Shown: positions 7,015 through 17,020, counted from the stretch's first letter. The stretch: 64,000 nt of DNA from Deinococcales bacterium (GCA_013298595.1 JAAFIG010000011.1:61090-125089); one strand, 5' to 3'. Notes: generated by a model from the letters alone, not told the origin. Made by a program: numbers and translations.

Positions 7015-9438
7015 TTACCCTGGGCATTTTGTTGGACCCGCTGCGACAGAACCTTCTCTTGAACAAATAACTTGGCTGGTATTCTCGAGATTAATTTCGC
7101 TGCTGACCACAGAATCATAAACGTATGTGCCCAGTCTTTGCCCAATTTCTGAAATTGTAATTGTGCCATCCGCATTAACAGTTTTTTCGCGGTACACCGT
7201 AATATCATATGTTCCTGTGGCTAAATCATCGAAGGCAAATGCACCATTGGCTTGAACTGGAGTATCTGGATAATTTAAACGCGTGCGTTTATTGCTATTT
7301 TCCACTTTGTAAATTCGTAAAAAATACCCTGCTGGATTAGTCAGAACATTATTGCCTTGTTCGTAGTAAACGCGTTGCTCGAGGTTGCGGGTGCCATATT
7401 GCAAACTGATTTTTCCTGCAAAAATACCATTGAGATTGCTACGGTTTAAGCTGACACTAATCACTTGTGTTTGGTTAACTGCCAGATTGATTGTATTTGG
7501 GGTGGCACTTAAACCCGTACCTGCTGCTGTGACACTGATATTTGCAGCAGCATCGCCAATGTTTTTAATGGTAAATGTGCTTTGTGTTTGGCTTGTGCCT
7601 AATGTTATTTCACTTGGGTCAGAACGAACAATCACTGCGCCAATATTTGGTAATGATGTGGCTTTTTGTAAAGCAGTATCGGCACTGACTAAACCAGCCC
7701 CGCAACCTTGTTCACAATTGACTAAACCCGTTAAGCTCGAGCTATCCATTAAATAAGACCGAATTCGCACCCAGTTATTTGGGTCTGTGCCACGCAATGC
7801 GGCATTTCGACTCATCATCAAAGCGACCAAACCTGCAATATGTGGCGATGCCATCGAAGTGCCATGGTACGAACCATACCCCCAACTAGTACAGGGGGGT
7901 ATGGTTCCACCAAGCGGACTATTAAACTGTCCAACATTGCCAGTACCACAACCTAAAGTACTGAGTACACCATCTTCAATTTTTCGTTGAATCGCAAAAT
8001 CACCACCGGGTGCTACTATAGCCACACTCGAGCCATAATCTGAATAACTGGCTCGAGCTTTAGTTGGTCCTAATGCCCCAACAGTAATCACACCTTGCAG
8101 ATTGGCTGGTGTGAATTTAGCTGCATCTATGTTGCTGTTACCTGCTGCGACAACAACAACAACCCCTTGGGCGTTCACTGCATCAACAGCTGCTTGTAAG
8201 GTTGGACTGGGCGATTGTTCGCCACCCAGACTCATATTGATAATATTGGCTGGGTTTGGATTGGGTGGGATTGCACCTAATGGTGATGTGCTAATACCAG
8301 CTGCCCAATACATTGCTTTGGCAATTTTTCCAATGTCGCCTTCGGTACTGCTCAAGGCGCGGATTGGTAGAATTTGGCTTTTCCAAGCAACACCTGCAAC
8401 ACCTGCAGCATTGTTGGTGCAAGCACCAACCGTTCCCGCAACATGTGTGCCATGAAAACCGACAATGGTATCAGTATCAAACGGGTTGTTATCACCTTGT
8501 AAGAAATCATAGCCAGGAAGAATTTTTGGTTTATTTGGTGCAACTTCACAATTAAAATCTGGGTGACGTTTGGCTGGGTCGGTGCTATCCCACAGAATGC
8601 CTGAGTCCAACACAGCAACGGTAACACCCGCACCAACATCGGCTTCGCTCGAGAATTGATTCCAAGCAGCAGGTAAAGCAAGGGCTGTGTAATGCCATTG
8701 TTGTGCGTACAGTGGGTCGTTGGGCGTTGGCACATTTTGTAATTTTAAGATGGTGTTTGGCTCAGCGTAGATCACATCGGTTCGCGTTCTGAGTTGTTGC
8801 ACAAATTGCAAGGTGGTTTCGGCTTCGATACCTTGTACTCGAGCAACTGCGCTACCTTGGATTCGAGCTTGGGCTTGGACACTTTTAATAATTGCGGTGT
8901 TGTTGGATATCCAATCAGTAATCTGGAGGTCTGGGGTGTTTTGTAATCTGGCAGTAACTTGGGCTGGGGTGCTGGTATTGCGAAATTGCACAATGGCTTC
9001 GCCTGGACGCATGATGGCGTGTTCATATTCGGGTAGTGTGGTGGCGAATTGTACTGCTGGACGGACAACACCTGCAATGCTGGCACAATTTTTTGCAGTA
9101 GCAGCGGCAACTAAATTCACTCGAATTGGGTTACTTTGAATCACATTGTTACCATCAGAAATGGTGGCTACAAATATCACACTGCTGTTATTGGTGACTG
9201 TTGGTGATAACAGCCACGAGGCACTATTACCACTCGAGCTAAGTTCACCAATTTTTGGTGACATGGCAAATGTGTATTTTAAGCGGGCTTTTTCTGGATC
9301 GCTGGCTTTGACACTTAAATTAACCGTTTGGCATGGATTCACATTGTTGCTAGAAGCTGTAAAATCCTCGAGTAATGGCGGTAAGTTTTGTCCACACCCG
9401 AGAAGTACCAAGGGCAAAAAGAATAAAAAGGGGCGCAT
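7015..9438 (-). CDS. Subtilisin-like serine protease, lipoprotein
   Basis: 807 residues. The signal sequence ends in LVLLGCGQ, a lipobox, so the protein is probably lipid-anchored. An N-terminal Ig-like or pro-region leads into an S8 catalytic domain with Asp in VAVLDSGILWDS (about residue 277), His in GFHGTHVAGTVG (about 331) and Ser in GTSMASPHIAGLVALM (about 528). The C-terminal part has an Asp-box-free beta domain (TFTIKNIGDAAANISV, a choice-of-anchor/ASPM-like fold) and a carboxypeptidase-regulatory-like segment (FAFDDLATGTYDITVYRE). It is likely a secreted scavenging or processing protease. Confidence 0.9.
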   Translation of the reverse strand: MRPFLFFLPLVLLGCGQNLPPLLEDFTASSNNVNPCQTVNLSVKASDPEKARLKYTFAMSPKIGELSSSGNSASWLLSPTVTNNSSVIFVATISDGNNVIQSNPIRVNLVAAATAKNCASIAGVVRPAVQFATTLPEYEHAIMRPGEAIVQFRNTSTPAQVTARLQNTPDLQITDWISNNTAIIKSVQAQARIQGSAVARVQGIEAETTLQFVQQLRTRTDVIYAEPNTILKLQNVPTPNDPLYAQQWHYTALALPAAWNQFSSEADVGAGVTVAVLDSGILWDSTDPAKRHPDFNCEVAPNKPKILPGYDFLQGDNNPFDTDTIVGFHGTHVAGTVGACTNNAAGVAGVAWKSQILPIRALSSTEGDIGKIAKAMYWAAGISTSPLGAIPPNPNPANIINMSLGGEQSPSPTLQAAVDAVNAQGVVVVVAAGNSNIDAAKFTPANLQGVITVGALGPTKARASYSDYGSSVAIVAPGGDFAIQRKIEDGVLSTLGCGTGNVGQFNSPLGGTIPPCTSWGYGSYHGTSMASPHIAGLVALMMSRNAALRGTDPNNWVRIRSYLMDSSSLTGLVNCEQGCGAGLVSADTALQKATSLPNIGAVIVRSDPSEITLGTSQTQSTFTIKNIGDAAANISVTAAGTGLSATPNTINLAVNQTQVISVSLNRSNLNGIFAGKISLQYGTRNLEQRVYYEQGNNVLTNPAGYFLRIYKVENSNKRTRLNYPDTPVQANGAFAFDDLATGTYDITVYREKTVNADGTITISEIGQRLGTYVYDSVVSSEINLENTSQVICSREGSVAAGPTKCPG

Positions 9439-9445
9439 ATACTCT

Positions 9446-9451
9446 AGTGTA
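9446..9451 (-). promoter_or_regulatory. -10 box, leaderless promoter of subtilase gene
   Basis: TACACT on the minus strand, seven bases before the ATG at 9438. Confidence 0.5.
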
Positions 9452-9495
9452 CGGCAGAAGTCGAATTTGAGATGAGGAGAGGCTTAAAGTTTTCT

Positions 9496-11862
9496 TCAGC
9501 GATGCCAAAATCGTCGTGTTGCCAATTCTGCAATCAACAGCAGCATCGCCAGTAAAGCAAACCAAGGTGCCAGCGATTGGCTCGAGGTTTGGGTGGCTGG
9601 GACATAGTTTTTCAGATTTTCAAGGTATCTTCCGCCGCTGGCTCGAGCAATTTCGCGTAACGTATTTTCGCCATTGCGATTTTCAAGTTCGCGGTTGCTG
9701 CTGTTTAAGCTGCGTCGTTCGAGTAATTTTCCGTTGGCAAGTAAGGCAATGTTGCCTTCGGCGTTGTTTGGTAATTGGCTTTGGTATTTACCTGGGGCGG
9801 TTTGCTCGAGTTGAATTCGTTGCGTGCCAATTTGAATTTCAAGTGGTAAGTTGTTGCGGTACTGATTTTTTTCGATGGCATCTACGCTGATGCTTGTACC
9901 ATCTGGACTGATGGCTAATGAGTACGGTGTTTCTGGTGTCTCGAGCCAACGAGCAACTGTGCCGAGTAAACCACTGAGGTCGCGCCATCTACTGAGGGTG
10001 TCTGGACGGTTTAAGTCCAGTGTTAGAGCGGCTGTGCGTCCTAAGCCTTTGCGGTTGACTGCCAGAATTGGTTCGCGGTCTGCTCCCACCAAAATAGCTT
10101 CAGCTTCGGATTTTAAGGTGGTGGCAATGTACGTGCCAACTCGAGGCGGTTGGCTGCTGACACTGCTCGAGAGTGGATGTCGTTGCAATGTGACAGCTTG
10201 ATTTTTACGAATTAAAGCACGTTTAGAAGTCAGGGCTTCGGTGGTGAAAATTCTGGGTAGTGTATCTGGGTCTAAAGCTTGGTAAAAACGTCCTTTGCCC
10301 GCTTCGGCAATGATTTTTAAGTTGCTGCTGTCGGCATCGCCACCCACACCAATACTCGAGGTGGTGATCCCTTTAGCTCGAGCAGCTTGGGCAATGGCAC
10401 GAAAATTGGGTGGGTTGCCACCTTCACCATCCGAGAATTGTCCATCTGTCAGAATAATAATATGTTTCACTGCTGCTTTGGATTGCTCGAGGGTAGCAAT
10501 GGCTTGGCTGTAAGCTGGGGCAACAATTGTGCCACCAAGGGCTTCAATGGTCTCGAGGGCACGTAACATTTGAATTTTATTATTCTCGTTGGCTCGGGTA
10601 GGTTTAAAAATCCATTGGGCGGTATCAGAAAAAACAATTAAACCAAGTTGGTCGCGTTCGTTAGCAAGTTCAATGACATTAGCTACACCTTCGAGGGCTA
10701 AACCAAGTTTTTGTGAATTACTGGCACCTCCGCTACCAACCATACTGAGGCTGCGATCCACAACCATCACCAAGGAAACCAGTGGCACATCAACACGGGT
10801 GCGTAAATCGCTCGAGACGGGCGAACTGGCTTCAAGTGGGCTGCGATTCCAACCACCTAAACCAAAGCTCGAGTCGCCACCTGTGAACATTAGTCCGCCA
10901 CCTTCTTCGACGTATCTTCGCAATAATTCTTGTTGCGAGCGGGTTAAAGCATTGCCTACTTGTTCGGTTTGAGCGGCACCTGCCCGAACAAAAATAGCAC
11001 TGTAGGGGAGTGGTTCGCGGATCAAATTGACTGCCCCTAGTTTGACGCGAAATCCTTGTTTGGTCAGTAGCTGTGCCAAGGCTGGATCATTAATGACTAA
11101 GACTTCTTTAGGGGCTTGGACATTAAATGACACCGTTTTTTTATCATCACTGATTGGTTGTACAAAGTTGGTGGTAGCACTGACTTCAAGGTTGATACCA
11201 CCTTTATCAGGAACTCGAAACTCGAGTGGGATGCTGGTACGTCCTTGCGGTACAGTTATGGTTTTGGTCAGGATTTGCACCCCATTAAGCCGAGCCACAA
11301 TTCTGCTTTGACTGGCTTGGCTACTCTCGAGCACAATATTGGTTTGCACAGTAGCATTGGGAATTAAGTTACTTGGTGTAAGAATATCGGCAATGCGAAA
11401 ATTATCTCGGCTGGTTATGTGTAAAACATCCACTGGTACATTTGGCAAACTCTCTAAAGCATTGCCTCTGGTTTGATTACCATCGGAGATCAGAAGCACT
11501 CTGGTTGGTTGGTATGCCGCTGCGGTTTGTAAAGCTGTAGCAATATCGGTTTGGTTTGGCTCAAGGGCTTCACGGCTGGCAGTGCCTGTTTGTCCAGCGA
11601 ATTGCAAGCTTTTTTTGCCTTTAATTTGGCTGATGTTAGTTTGTTGAGTTGTACTGTCAGAAACATCCTCGAGTATGACTAAACCTGCTTGGTTGCGCTC
11701 GAGTTGCGGATTGGCGATGGCAATGGCAAAAAAGAAAAGTGCAAAGGTGCGTAGCGCAGCAATGGCTTGGCGCATAATTTTGGTTTTTGAAATCCAAATG
11801 GCAGCACATAAAGCCAGAACTGCAATGATTGCAATGATTGGGTAAACAAAAGCAATATTCAT
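9496..11862 (-). CDS. vWA-domain membrane protein (second gene of vWA pair)
   Basis: 788 residues. Two N-terminal membrane helices (FVYPIIAIIAVLALCAAIWI and LRTFALFFFAIAIANP) precede extracytoplasmic domains. A von Willebrand A domain has an intact MIDAS motif, VVDRSLSM, near residue 366. The C-terminus is one more helix (APWFALLAMLLLIAEL) and a basic tail. A GATase-like segment (VLVINDPALAQLLTKQGFRV) lies ahead of the vWA, an arrangement known in vWA proteins related to YfbK/BatA-type systems. The ATG at 11862 overlaps the stop of the upstream gene (ATGA), so the two are translated together. The role is probably assembly or quality control at the membrane. Confidence 0.85.
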   Translation of the reverse strand: MNIAFVYPIIAIIAVLALCAAIWISKTKIMRQAIAALRTFALFFFAIAIANPQLERNQAGLVILEDVSDSTTQQTNISQIKGKKSLQFAGQTGTASREALEPNQTDIATALQTAAAYQPTRVLLISDGNQTRGNALESLPNVPVDVLHITSRDNFRIADILTPSNLIPNATVQTNIVLESSQASQSRIVARLNGVQILTKTITVPQGRTSIPLEFRVPDKGGINLEVSATTNFVQPISDDKKTVSFNVQAPKEVLVINDPALAQLLTKQGFRVKLGAVNLIREPLPYSAIFVRAGAAQTEQVGNALTRSQQELLRRYVEEGGGLMFTGGDSSFGLGGWNRSPLEASSPVSSDLRTRVDVPLVSLVMVVDRSLSMVGSGGASNSQKLGLALEGVANVIELANERDQLGLIVFSDTAQWIFKPTRANENNKIQMLRALETIEALGGTIVAPAYSQAIATLEQSKAAVKHIIILTDGQFSDGEGGNPPNFRAIAQAARAKGITTSSIGVGGDADSSNLKIIAEAGKGRFYQALDPDTLPRIFTTEALTSKRALIRKNQAVTLQRHPLSSSVSSQPPRVGTYIATTLKSEAEAILVGADREPILAVNRKGLGRTAALTLDLNRPDTLSRWRDLSGLLGTVARWLETPETPYSLAISPDGTSISVDAIEKNQYRNNLPLEIQIGTQRIQLEQTAPGKYQSQLPNNAEGNIALLANGKLLERRSLNSSNRELENRNGENTLREIARASGGRYLENLKNYVPATQTSSQSLAPWFALLAMLLLIAELATRRFWHR

Positions 11863-13550
11863 GTGGCACTCCGCACACTCGAGAAAACACGGCTGATACC
11901 GCCACCTCGAATAATGGCTTCGAGGCTTAATGCCAGCAATGCCAGTAGCAGTAATGGTAATCGCCATACGCTTTCGGGTTGCAACCCTATTTGATTTTGA
12001 TTGCTGTTCTCAGATTGCTGACCAAGTTCTAAACGCTGACTTGTACCCAGTGGTAAACGCGTACTTTGGCTCGAGCTAAGATTCGCAATCAGTTTTTGAC
12101 CATCGCTGGTGTAAACCCCTGGCAGTAAAGCTCGAGTGAAACCTGTGGCAATGTTGCCTTGGAAGGTGACATCTGTGCCAAGTCGTGTACCCAATGGCAC
12201 AGATACTGCTTGGTTAAATTCGCTGAGGATGTTGTACATCAGCACTGGAAAAGCAGGAAATTTACGAAGTTCACCTGCTAATGGATGGGCTGCAATATAC
12301 ACAGCCCGAACGGTGCTGTTGCTGCCGTACCAGATAAAACCTTTTGTACCAGCAAAAACCAGTGGAGTCCAAGTTCCATTAGGAATCTCAGGTGGTACAA
12401 GACTTGAGACTGTTGTGCGTAATCCCTCGAGATTAGCAAAACGTAATAAAGGGTGAGTATTATCACTGCGAGTTATTCGTTCGATTTTATCAGGTACAGT
12501 GGCTTTAGGTAATGGCGCAAAAATCAGGTAATTGCCATCTGGTAAGGCTTTGGGTATTGCTCCAACCAGAATCACAGTGTCATAACCCCGAGCATTACTG
12601 GGTGGTGTGTCTCGAGCGGCTGTGCGAACCCCTGGTAAACTGACCACAGCTTTAAGGACATCATCTTGGGGTGGTGAAACCAGTACTCGGCTGCTATTCA
12701 CCACGGCATAAGCTGTGTTATCCAATGCCAAAGTATCGGTGGTGGGTAACTCGAGTTGATATGTGCCTGTGCTCAGTTGAATTCGTGGTGTCCAAGTTAC
12801 TCTGGCATTGGCAGGAATTTTTAGGCTTGTCTCGAGTATGGTTTTGTTGTCTTTACTTAAACGGATTTTAGCTGTTATCGGACGAGCTTGGTTGGATTCT
12901 AAAGCCGCAAAAACTTGTGAACCACGAATTGCAAAAGCAGTAATGCCAATATTTTCGCCATTGCCAAGAATTTGATGCCAAATTCCTTGGAAATTTGTTT
13001 TTGCCACTTGACTCGAGAAAACCGTTATTTTAGCTCGAGGGGCGATAGATCGCGCTAGTGCCAAAGCATTTTCTAAATCGCTGCTGGCATCTCCAGCTGC
13101 AAAGCTACGTAATGCCTGTTGCCGAGTCTCAAGTGTTGATGTGCTACCAGACACCACTGTTGCACTTAGACCCGCTCGGATCAGGGTTATACGCGCCAGA
13201 AGCAAAGGAGCTATTTGTGTTTTGGCAAATTCAAGCCGAGTTTGTGTGTTGTTCTCTAAATCCTTGGCTAACATGCTCGCACTAGCATCGAGAATGACAA
13301 TGCTTTCTCGAGTATCATTTTGCAAACTTGGAGCGGCTGCGCCTAAACTAGCAAAGATAACAGTCAGGATTTGTAAGAGCAATAAAATATTCGGATTAAA
13401 TTTGGCTTTGCGTTGAGGCGCATCATCAATAGACCACAACCATAAAGCGCTAACAACACGTTGGCGTTTAGCTTGGCGAATAAAATGCAGCCAAATTACC
13501 ACAGGTATCAACAATAAACCCAGTAAAAACCACGGCGCTGCAAAGGACAT
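11859..13550 (-). CDS. BatA-like vWA membrane protein
   Basis: 563 residues. The start FAAPWFLLGLLLIPVVIWLHF is typical of the BatA N-terminal domain, with a second helix (ILLLLQILTVIFASLGAAAP) and a vWA domain beginning VILDASASM (MIDAS DxSxS, about residue 87). The C-terminus has another membrane helix (WRLPLLLLALLALSLEAII). BatA-type proteins often work with MoxR ATPases and a DUF58 protein, but neither is next to it here. It forms an overlapping pair with the gene at 9496. A TAACCT box six bases upstream of the ATG supports the start. Confidence 0.85.
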   Translation of the reverse strand: MSFAAPWFLLGLLLIPVVIWLHFIRQAKRQRVVSALWLWSIDDAPQRKAKFNPNILLLLQILTVIFASLGAAAPSLQNDTRESIVILDASASMLAKDLENNTQTRLEFAKTQIAPLLLARITLIRAGLSATVVSGSTSTLETRQQALRSFAAGDASSDLENALALARSIAPRAKITVFSSQVAKTNFQGIWHQILGNGENIGITAFAIRGSQVFAALESNQARPITAKIRLSKDNKTILETSLKIPANARVTWTPRIQLSTGTYQLELPTTDTLALDNTAYAVVNSSRVLVSPPQDDVLKAVVSLPGVRTAARDTPPSNARGYDTVILVGAIPKALPDGNYLIFAPLPKATVPDKIERITRSDNTHPLLRFANLEGLRTTVSSLVPPEIPNGTWTPLVFAGTKGFIWYGSNSTVRAVYIAAHPLAGELRKFPAFPVLMYNILSEFNQAVSVPLGTRLGTDVTFQGNIATGFTRALLPGVYTSDGQKLIANLSSSQSTRLPLGTSQRLELGQQSENSNQNQIGLQPESVWRLPLLLLALLALSLEAIIRGGGISRVFSSVRSAT

Positions 13551-13556
13551 AGCTAT

Positions 13557-13562
13557 AGGTTA
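13557..13562 (-). promoter_or_regulatory. -10 box, leaderless promoter of vWA pair
   Basis: TAACCT on the minus strand, six bases before the ATG at 13550. Confidence 0.45.
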
Positions 13563-13688
13563 GCGATTTTTTGCCTTAGAGTCATGGCGAAACAATGACA
13601 AAAACCATTTTGCACCCAAATAACCTTGAGAATACTGCTTAAAACAACTGGTTATCCTGTCATCCAAATACCTGCCAATAAACAGCAG

Positions 13689-13792
13689 TTGTCCACAGGC
13701 ACTTGTTGATATGTGGATAATTCAATCCGTCAAGCACACTGCAAAAATAGTTATCCACATTATCCACAGAGTTATCCCAACCCTGTGGATAA
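13689..13792. promoter_or_regulatory. DnaA-box cluster 1
   Basis: Five or six DnaA boxes lie within 104 bp. TTATCCACA at 13751-13759 and 13760-13768 directly abut. TGTGGATAA is at 13712-13720 and 13784-13792, and the one-mismatch form TTGTCCACA is at 13689-13697. TTATCCCAA at 13772 is a weaker match. The cluster fills the 375-bp gap between the vWA pair and the YdgA-like gene, about 3.3 kb from the boxes between dnaN and dnaA. It may be a second part of a split origin, a DnaA-titration site, or DnaA control of the downstream gene. Confidence 0.75.
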
Positions 13793-13925
13793 CTCTCGAG
13801 ATTCGGCTTACCTTCTCGAGGTTTTTACTTACTCAGACGTATTTATTAAGCATTTTTAAGTTTTTCCCTAAATTTCACTTACACTGATAACGTTGCTGGT
13901 AGTTGTAGCAACCAAGGAGGGCTAT

Positions 13926-15212
13926 ATGAAACCCATTGCAATTATGACCAGTGTACTTGGCATTGCTATTGTTGGCAGCGTTGTTGCATCGCCATTATTG
14001 GTCGGACAAGGTGTGCAAACCACACTCGAGAGTGCTAAAACCAGCCTTGTTGAACTCTTAAAAAATCAACCAATGTTTGCAGAAGTGATTCGTCTCAAAG
14101 ACAGTTCGTATCAGCGCGGGTTTACCAATGCCGATCAAGAACTGATCCTTGAAGTTGGTTGCCCTGGGCAAACTGTGGACATTAAATTACATAATTATGT
14201 CGAACATGGACCACTGCCTGGTTTCTCGAGTCTTGGTTTAGCAAGGGTTCGTAGTGAAATTATTTTACCAAAAGAAGCCCAAGCCGAATTAACCAAAGTC
14301 ACTGGGGGTAAATCGCTCGAGTTAATCAATAGCGTTGGTTTTGATGGTTCACTCAGTAGCCGTTTTATTATTCCTGCGGGCAAAATGGACGACACCAGTT
14401 GGAATGAAATGCAGCTCAACACGCGTTTAACACCAACTAATTTCAATGCACCCATCTTTTTTGATTTACCCAGTGCCGAAATTCGAGCTGATGGCAATGT
14501 GTTTATGCTCAAAGGTATTTCTGGTCAAGCAGTCAATCAACCCAATAAAACCTTTCCTTCACTCACTTTTGGTAATAGCGAGTTTAAATTGCAATCCTTA
14601 ACCATGACTGGTAAAACACCTTTTACCCTCGAGCAATTGTCAAATACCAATAAATCATTTTTGGTTGGCGATCAAATCAGTCTCGAGCAAACATGGAATA
14701 TCGGTAAGCTGGATTTTGAACAAAAAATCTCTGATGCAAAAATGGCGTATACCATTGAAAATCTGGATGCCAATACTTTAAACACAGTCTTAGCTGCAAC
14801 AAAAAGTAATACAGGTAGTTTATGTAGCCAAGACCCAACAGGGGCGCTTGGTAATTCACTCGAAGTTATCCAACAACTGGCTGAATTACTACAAAAACCA
14901 CCAAAAATGACTTTATCAGACCTCAGTTTTAAAACCCCTGATGGTCAACTCAGTGCCAAAGGTAAACTCGAGTTTGATGGCGCGTTAAACCTTATGGCAA
15001 TTGCTGATCAAAATCGTTTACTCGAGAAACTCAAATTAGATTTATCAGTTCGAGCTTCAGAAAAACTTTTAACGACCACTTTGGGAGTTAACCAAGGTCT
15101 ACTTCAGGTACAAATTTTAGCAGGTTATCTCAAACGCATAGATTCGGATCTGAGTACCGAAATTAAGGTGGAAGCTGGTAATATCACAGCCAATGGCAAA
15201 CCTTTAAAATAA
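13926..15212 (+). CDS. YdgA-like DUF945 family protein
   Basis: 428 residues. An N-terminal signal/anchor segment (PIAIMTSVLGIAIVGSVVASP) is followed by a long beta-rich region of the kind found in the DUF945/YdgA family, including the family-typical LVELLKNQ and a central repeat-rich part. These proteins sit at the inner membrane facing outward and have no established activity. The start is fixed by a strong ribosome site, AAGGAGG at 13914-13920, five bases from the ATG. It is one of the few genes here with a clear leader. A TACACT box at 13880-13885 could be its -10. Confidence 0.7.
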   Translation: MKPIAIMTSVLGIAIVGSVVASPLLVGQGVQTTLESAKTSLVELLKNQPMFAEVIRLKDSSYQRGFTNADQELILEVGCPGQTVDIKLHNYVEHGPLPGFSSLGLARVRSEIILPKEAQAELTKVTGGKSLELINSVGFDGSLSSRFIIPAGKMDDTSWNEMQLNTRLTPTNFNAPIFFDLPSAEIRADGNVFMLKGISGQAVNQPNKTFPSLTFGNSEFKLQSLTMTGKTPFTLEQLSNTNKSFLVGDQISLEQTWNIGKLDFEQKISDAKMAYTIENLDANTLNTVLAATKSNTGSLCSQDPTGALGNSLEVIQQLAELLQKPPKMTLSDLSFKTPDGQLSAKGKLEFDGALNLMAIADQNRLLEKLKLDLSVRASEKLLTTTLGVNQGLLQVQILAGYLKRIDSDLSTEIKVEAGNITANGKPLK

Positions 15213-15237
15213 TTATCAATTACTGCTTTTGAACTCA

Positions 15238-15261
15238 AGGAAACGCAATTACGTGTTTCCT
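15238..15261 (+). terminator. Probable terminator after YdgA-like gene
   Basis: AGGAAAC at 15238-15244 and GTTTCCT at 15255-15261 form a hairpin followed by a T-rich stretch. Confidence 0.5.
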
Positions 15262-15375
15262 CGTTTGCTTTCTTGAACAATCCACATACACTCTAAATCA
15301 TTTGACGGATGCCAAGGATCATAGACTTTGAATACACTTTTCTAACTCGAGGCAACTCGAGCCGAAAGAGGTTTT

Positions 15376-15593
15376 TATGGCAAAACAAATCAGACAACTC
15401 GAGGAACAAAGCTGCTTTTGAGGTTCTTAGCAAACGTCGCAAAGGTTATCCATCAGAAACCAAAGTCAGACGCGGGATAAGAATTGTGCATGGTAATAAG
15501 GAACTACTCGAGAAATTGGGTCGCAACGACCCTTGTCCGTGTGGTTCTGCGAGGCGTTTTTAAGCATTGCTGTATGAAATCAGGTCGTTTTTG
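15376..15593 (+). pseudogene. SEC-C motif protein gene, frameshifted twice
   Basis: A start ATG at 15376 begins [11 protein letters not shown] and then hits a stop after 14 codons. A shift near 15400 enters a frame reading [13 protein letters not shown] and later [16 protein letters not shown], the first half of a SEC-C zinc motif, which stops at 15563. If the run of five Ts just before is read as four, the frame continues KHCCMKSGRF and completes the metal site CxC...CC before a TGA. The SEC-C motif is known from SecA and from small zinc proteins of unknown role. Two breaks favour a decaying gene. Homopolymer sequencing error or programmed slippage at the T run remain possible. Confidence 0.55.
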
Positions 15594-15674
15594 ATGGCGT
15601 TCTTCGAGCTCATTACAGCAGATAACTGACTAGTGCTATACGCTTGGAACTCAAATTGAAGCTCGAGATGAAAA

Positions 15675-15699
15675 GAGGAAAGCTTTTCTAGCTTTCCTC
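15675..15699 (-). terminator. Terminator after dnaN
   Basis: Nine-base perfect arms, GAGGAAAGC at 15675-15683 and GCTTTCCTC at 15691-15699, with a seven-base loop. On the minus strand the stem is followed by TTTT, so it fits termination of dnaN. Confidence 0.7.
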
Positions 15700-15722
15700 A
15701 ATCTAAATTTTTCTTTTGTCTT

Positions 15723-16808
15723 TTAGACTCGTAATGGATTGACAATCGCTAAGTACCCAGGGTCGGATTCAGCTGTAAATTTGGCTGGGGCGTTAATGCC
15801 AAGCCCAATGTGAACTTCACCTTCAATAGGGGAGAGCGCTTCGGTCAGTTGCTTAGCACGGAAACCCACAGTGATAGCTGGTTCAGAGCCGTTTTGCACC
15901 ACCTCGAGTACATCTTGAGCACGTCCAAAATCGCTTTCGGAAACCAATTGTAATTTTCCACCTGCAACAATAAATTCAACTTTATTATTGGTACTTTTAT
16001 CAGCAACCACAGCCACTCGAGCCACAGCTTCGCGCAATGCACCTGCTGAAACTGCCACTGTCACACTCGAGGTGGTTGGTATGACCCGTTGATAATCTGG
16101 CAGTTCGCCGTCCATTAGTTTAGCATTGATACGGATTCGATCTGAAGCGACCGACAACGTGCCTTGCGAAATGGTTAAGCGCACTTCGCCATCTTTAAGC
16201 ACCCGAATCAGTTCGTCGGCATTACGAGCTGGTATCACCAATTTACGGGGTTCAGCGGTACTCGAGGCAGCAAAATTTCGGTAGGCTAAACGGAAACCAT
16301 CAGTAGCAACCACTCTCGAGCTAGTTGGAGTTAGTTCGAGTTGTACTCCTCGAAAAATGGCACGGAATTCTTCGGCAGCTGCGGCATAACGCACACTGGT
16401 TAAGCTTTTGCTCAATTCTCGAGCATCTAAAGTCAAATGTGTTTCGCTTGGAAATTGTAATTCTGGGTAAGCACTCAGGTCGCCTGTTTGTAATTTAAAA
16501 GTGCTGCCACCACTAGCAACGGTCAGTTCTGAACCATTGAGGTGTAATTCGACCAATTCGCCAGATAAAGCTTTGGTGATTTGGGCAAATAATTGAGCTG
16601 GTACAACAAAATCTTTGCCATCCACAATTTGCGCTTCGAGGTTATATTCGATATCAATCTCGAGGTTTGTGCCAGAAAGGGCTAAGCCTTTGGGGGTCAT
16701 GGCAACTTTGAGTTGAGTCAGTGCTGCGTTGCTGCTACGGGCTGGCACAATGCGTTCCAACATACCTAGGGCTTCGCTGAGTTGCTTTTTGGGGATTTGT
16801 ACTTGCAT
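15723..16808 (-). CDS. dnaN: DNA polymerase III beta subunit (sliding clamp)
   Basis: 361 residues, the normal length for the bacterial clamp with its three repeated domains. Recognisable segments include FVVPAQLFAQITKAL, ATDGFRLAYR, RKLVIPARNADELIRVL and the C-terminal GYLAIVNPLRV, close to the canonical end of the clamp. It forms a homodimeric ring that holds polymerase on DNA and recruits repair factors. The ATG is preceded by GGAGGA. dnaN lies downstream of dnaA on the same strand, separated by 429 bp that hold the origin, a common order in bacteria. Confidence 0.97.
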   Translation of the reverse strand: MQVQIPKKQLSEALGMLERIVPARSSNAALTQLKVAMTPKGLALSGTNLEIDIEYNLEAQIVDGKDFVVPAQLFAQITKALSGELVELHLNGSELTVASGGSTFKLQTGDLSAYPELQFPSETHLTLDARELSKSLTSVRYAAAAEEFRAIFRGVQLELTPTSSRVVATDGFRLAYRNFAASSTAEPRKLVIPARNADELIRVLKDGEVRLTISQGTLSVASDRIRINAKLMDGELPDYQRVIPTTSSVTVAVSAGALREAVARVAVVADKSTNNKVEFIVAGGKLQLVSESDFGRAQDVLEVVQNGSEPAITVGFRAKQLTEALSPIEGEVHIGLGINAPAKFTAESDPGYLAIVNPLRV

Positions 16809-16993
16809 GGATTCCTCCGCTGGTTCTTGCTGGCTTGTGGGGTTCAGGTGATGGATCTTGGATTAGGTTGGTCTGCTAATTTTCTAAATTTGAGGTAATG
16901 AAGATATTTCGGTTTATTTTTTGTTTTTTTGGTGTCTTGTATTGACCAAATCTCAAGACAATTTCCACATAGGTTTAATACTAACAGATTAAT

Positions 16994-17020
16994 TAATAGA
17001 AATAATAGTAGTAATAATAG
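16994..17020 (+). promoter_or_regulatory. DnaA-trio element (origin unwinding site)
   Basis: Nine consecutive triplets read TAA or TAG except one AAA. They end at 17020, followed by GGGC and then two abutting DnaA boxes at 17025 and 17034. This order (AT-rich DNA, TAG/TAA triplets, short GC stretch, DnaA box TGTGGATA) matches the basal unwinding system known from Bacillus subtilis, where DnaA binds the triplets as single strand. The region just upstream, 16870-16990, is very AT-rich and would be the unwinding element. Confidence 0.8.
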
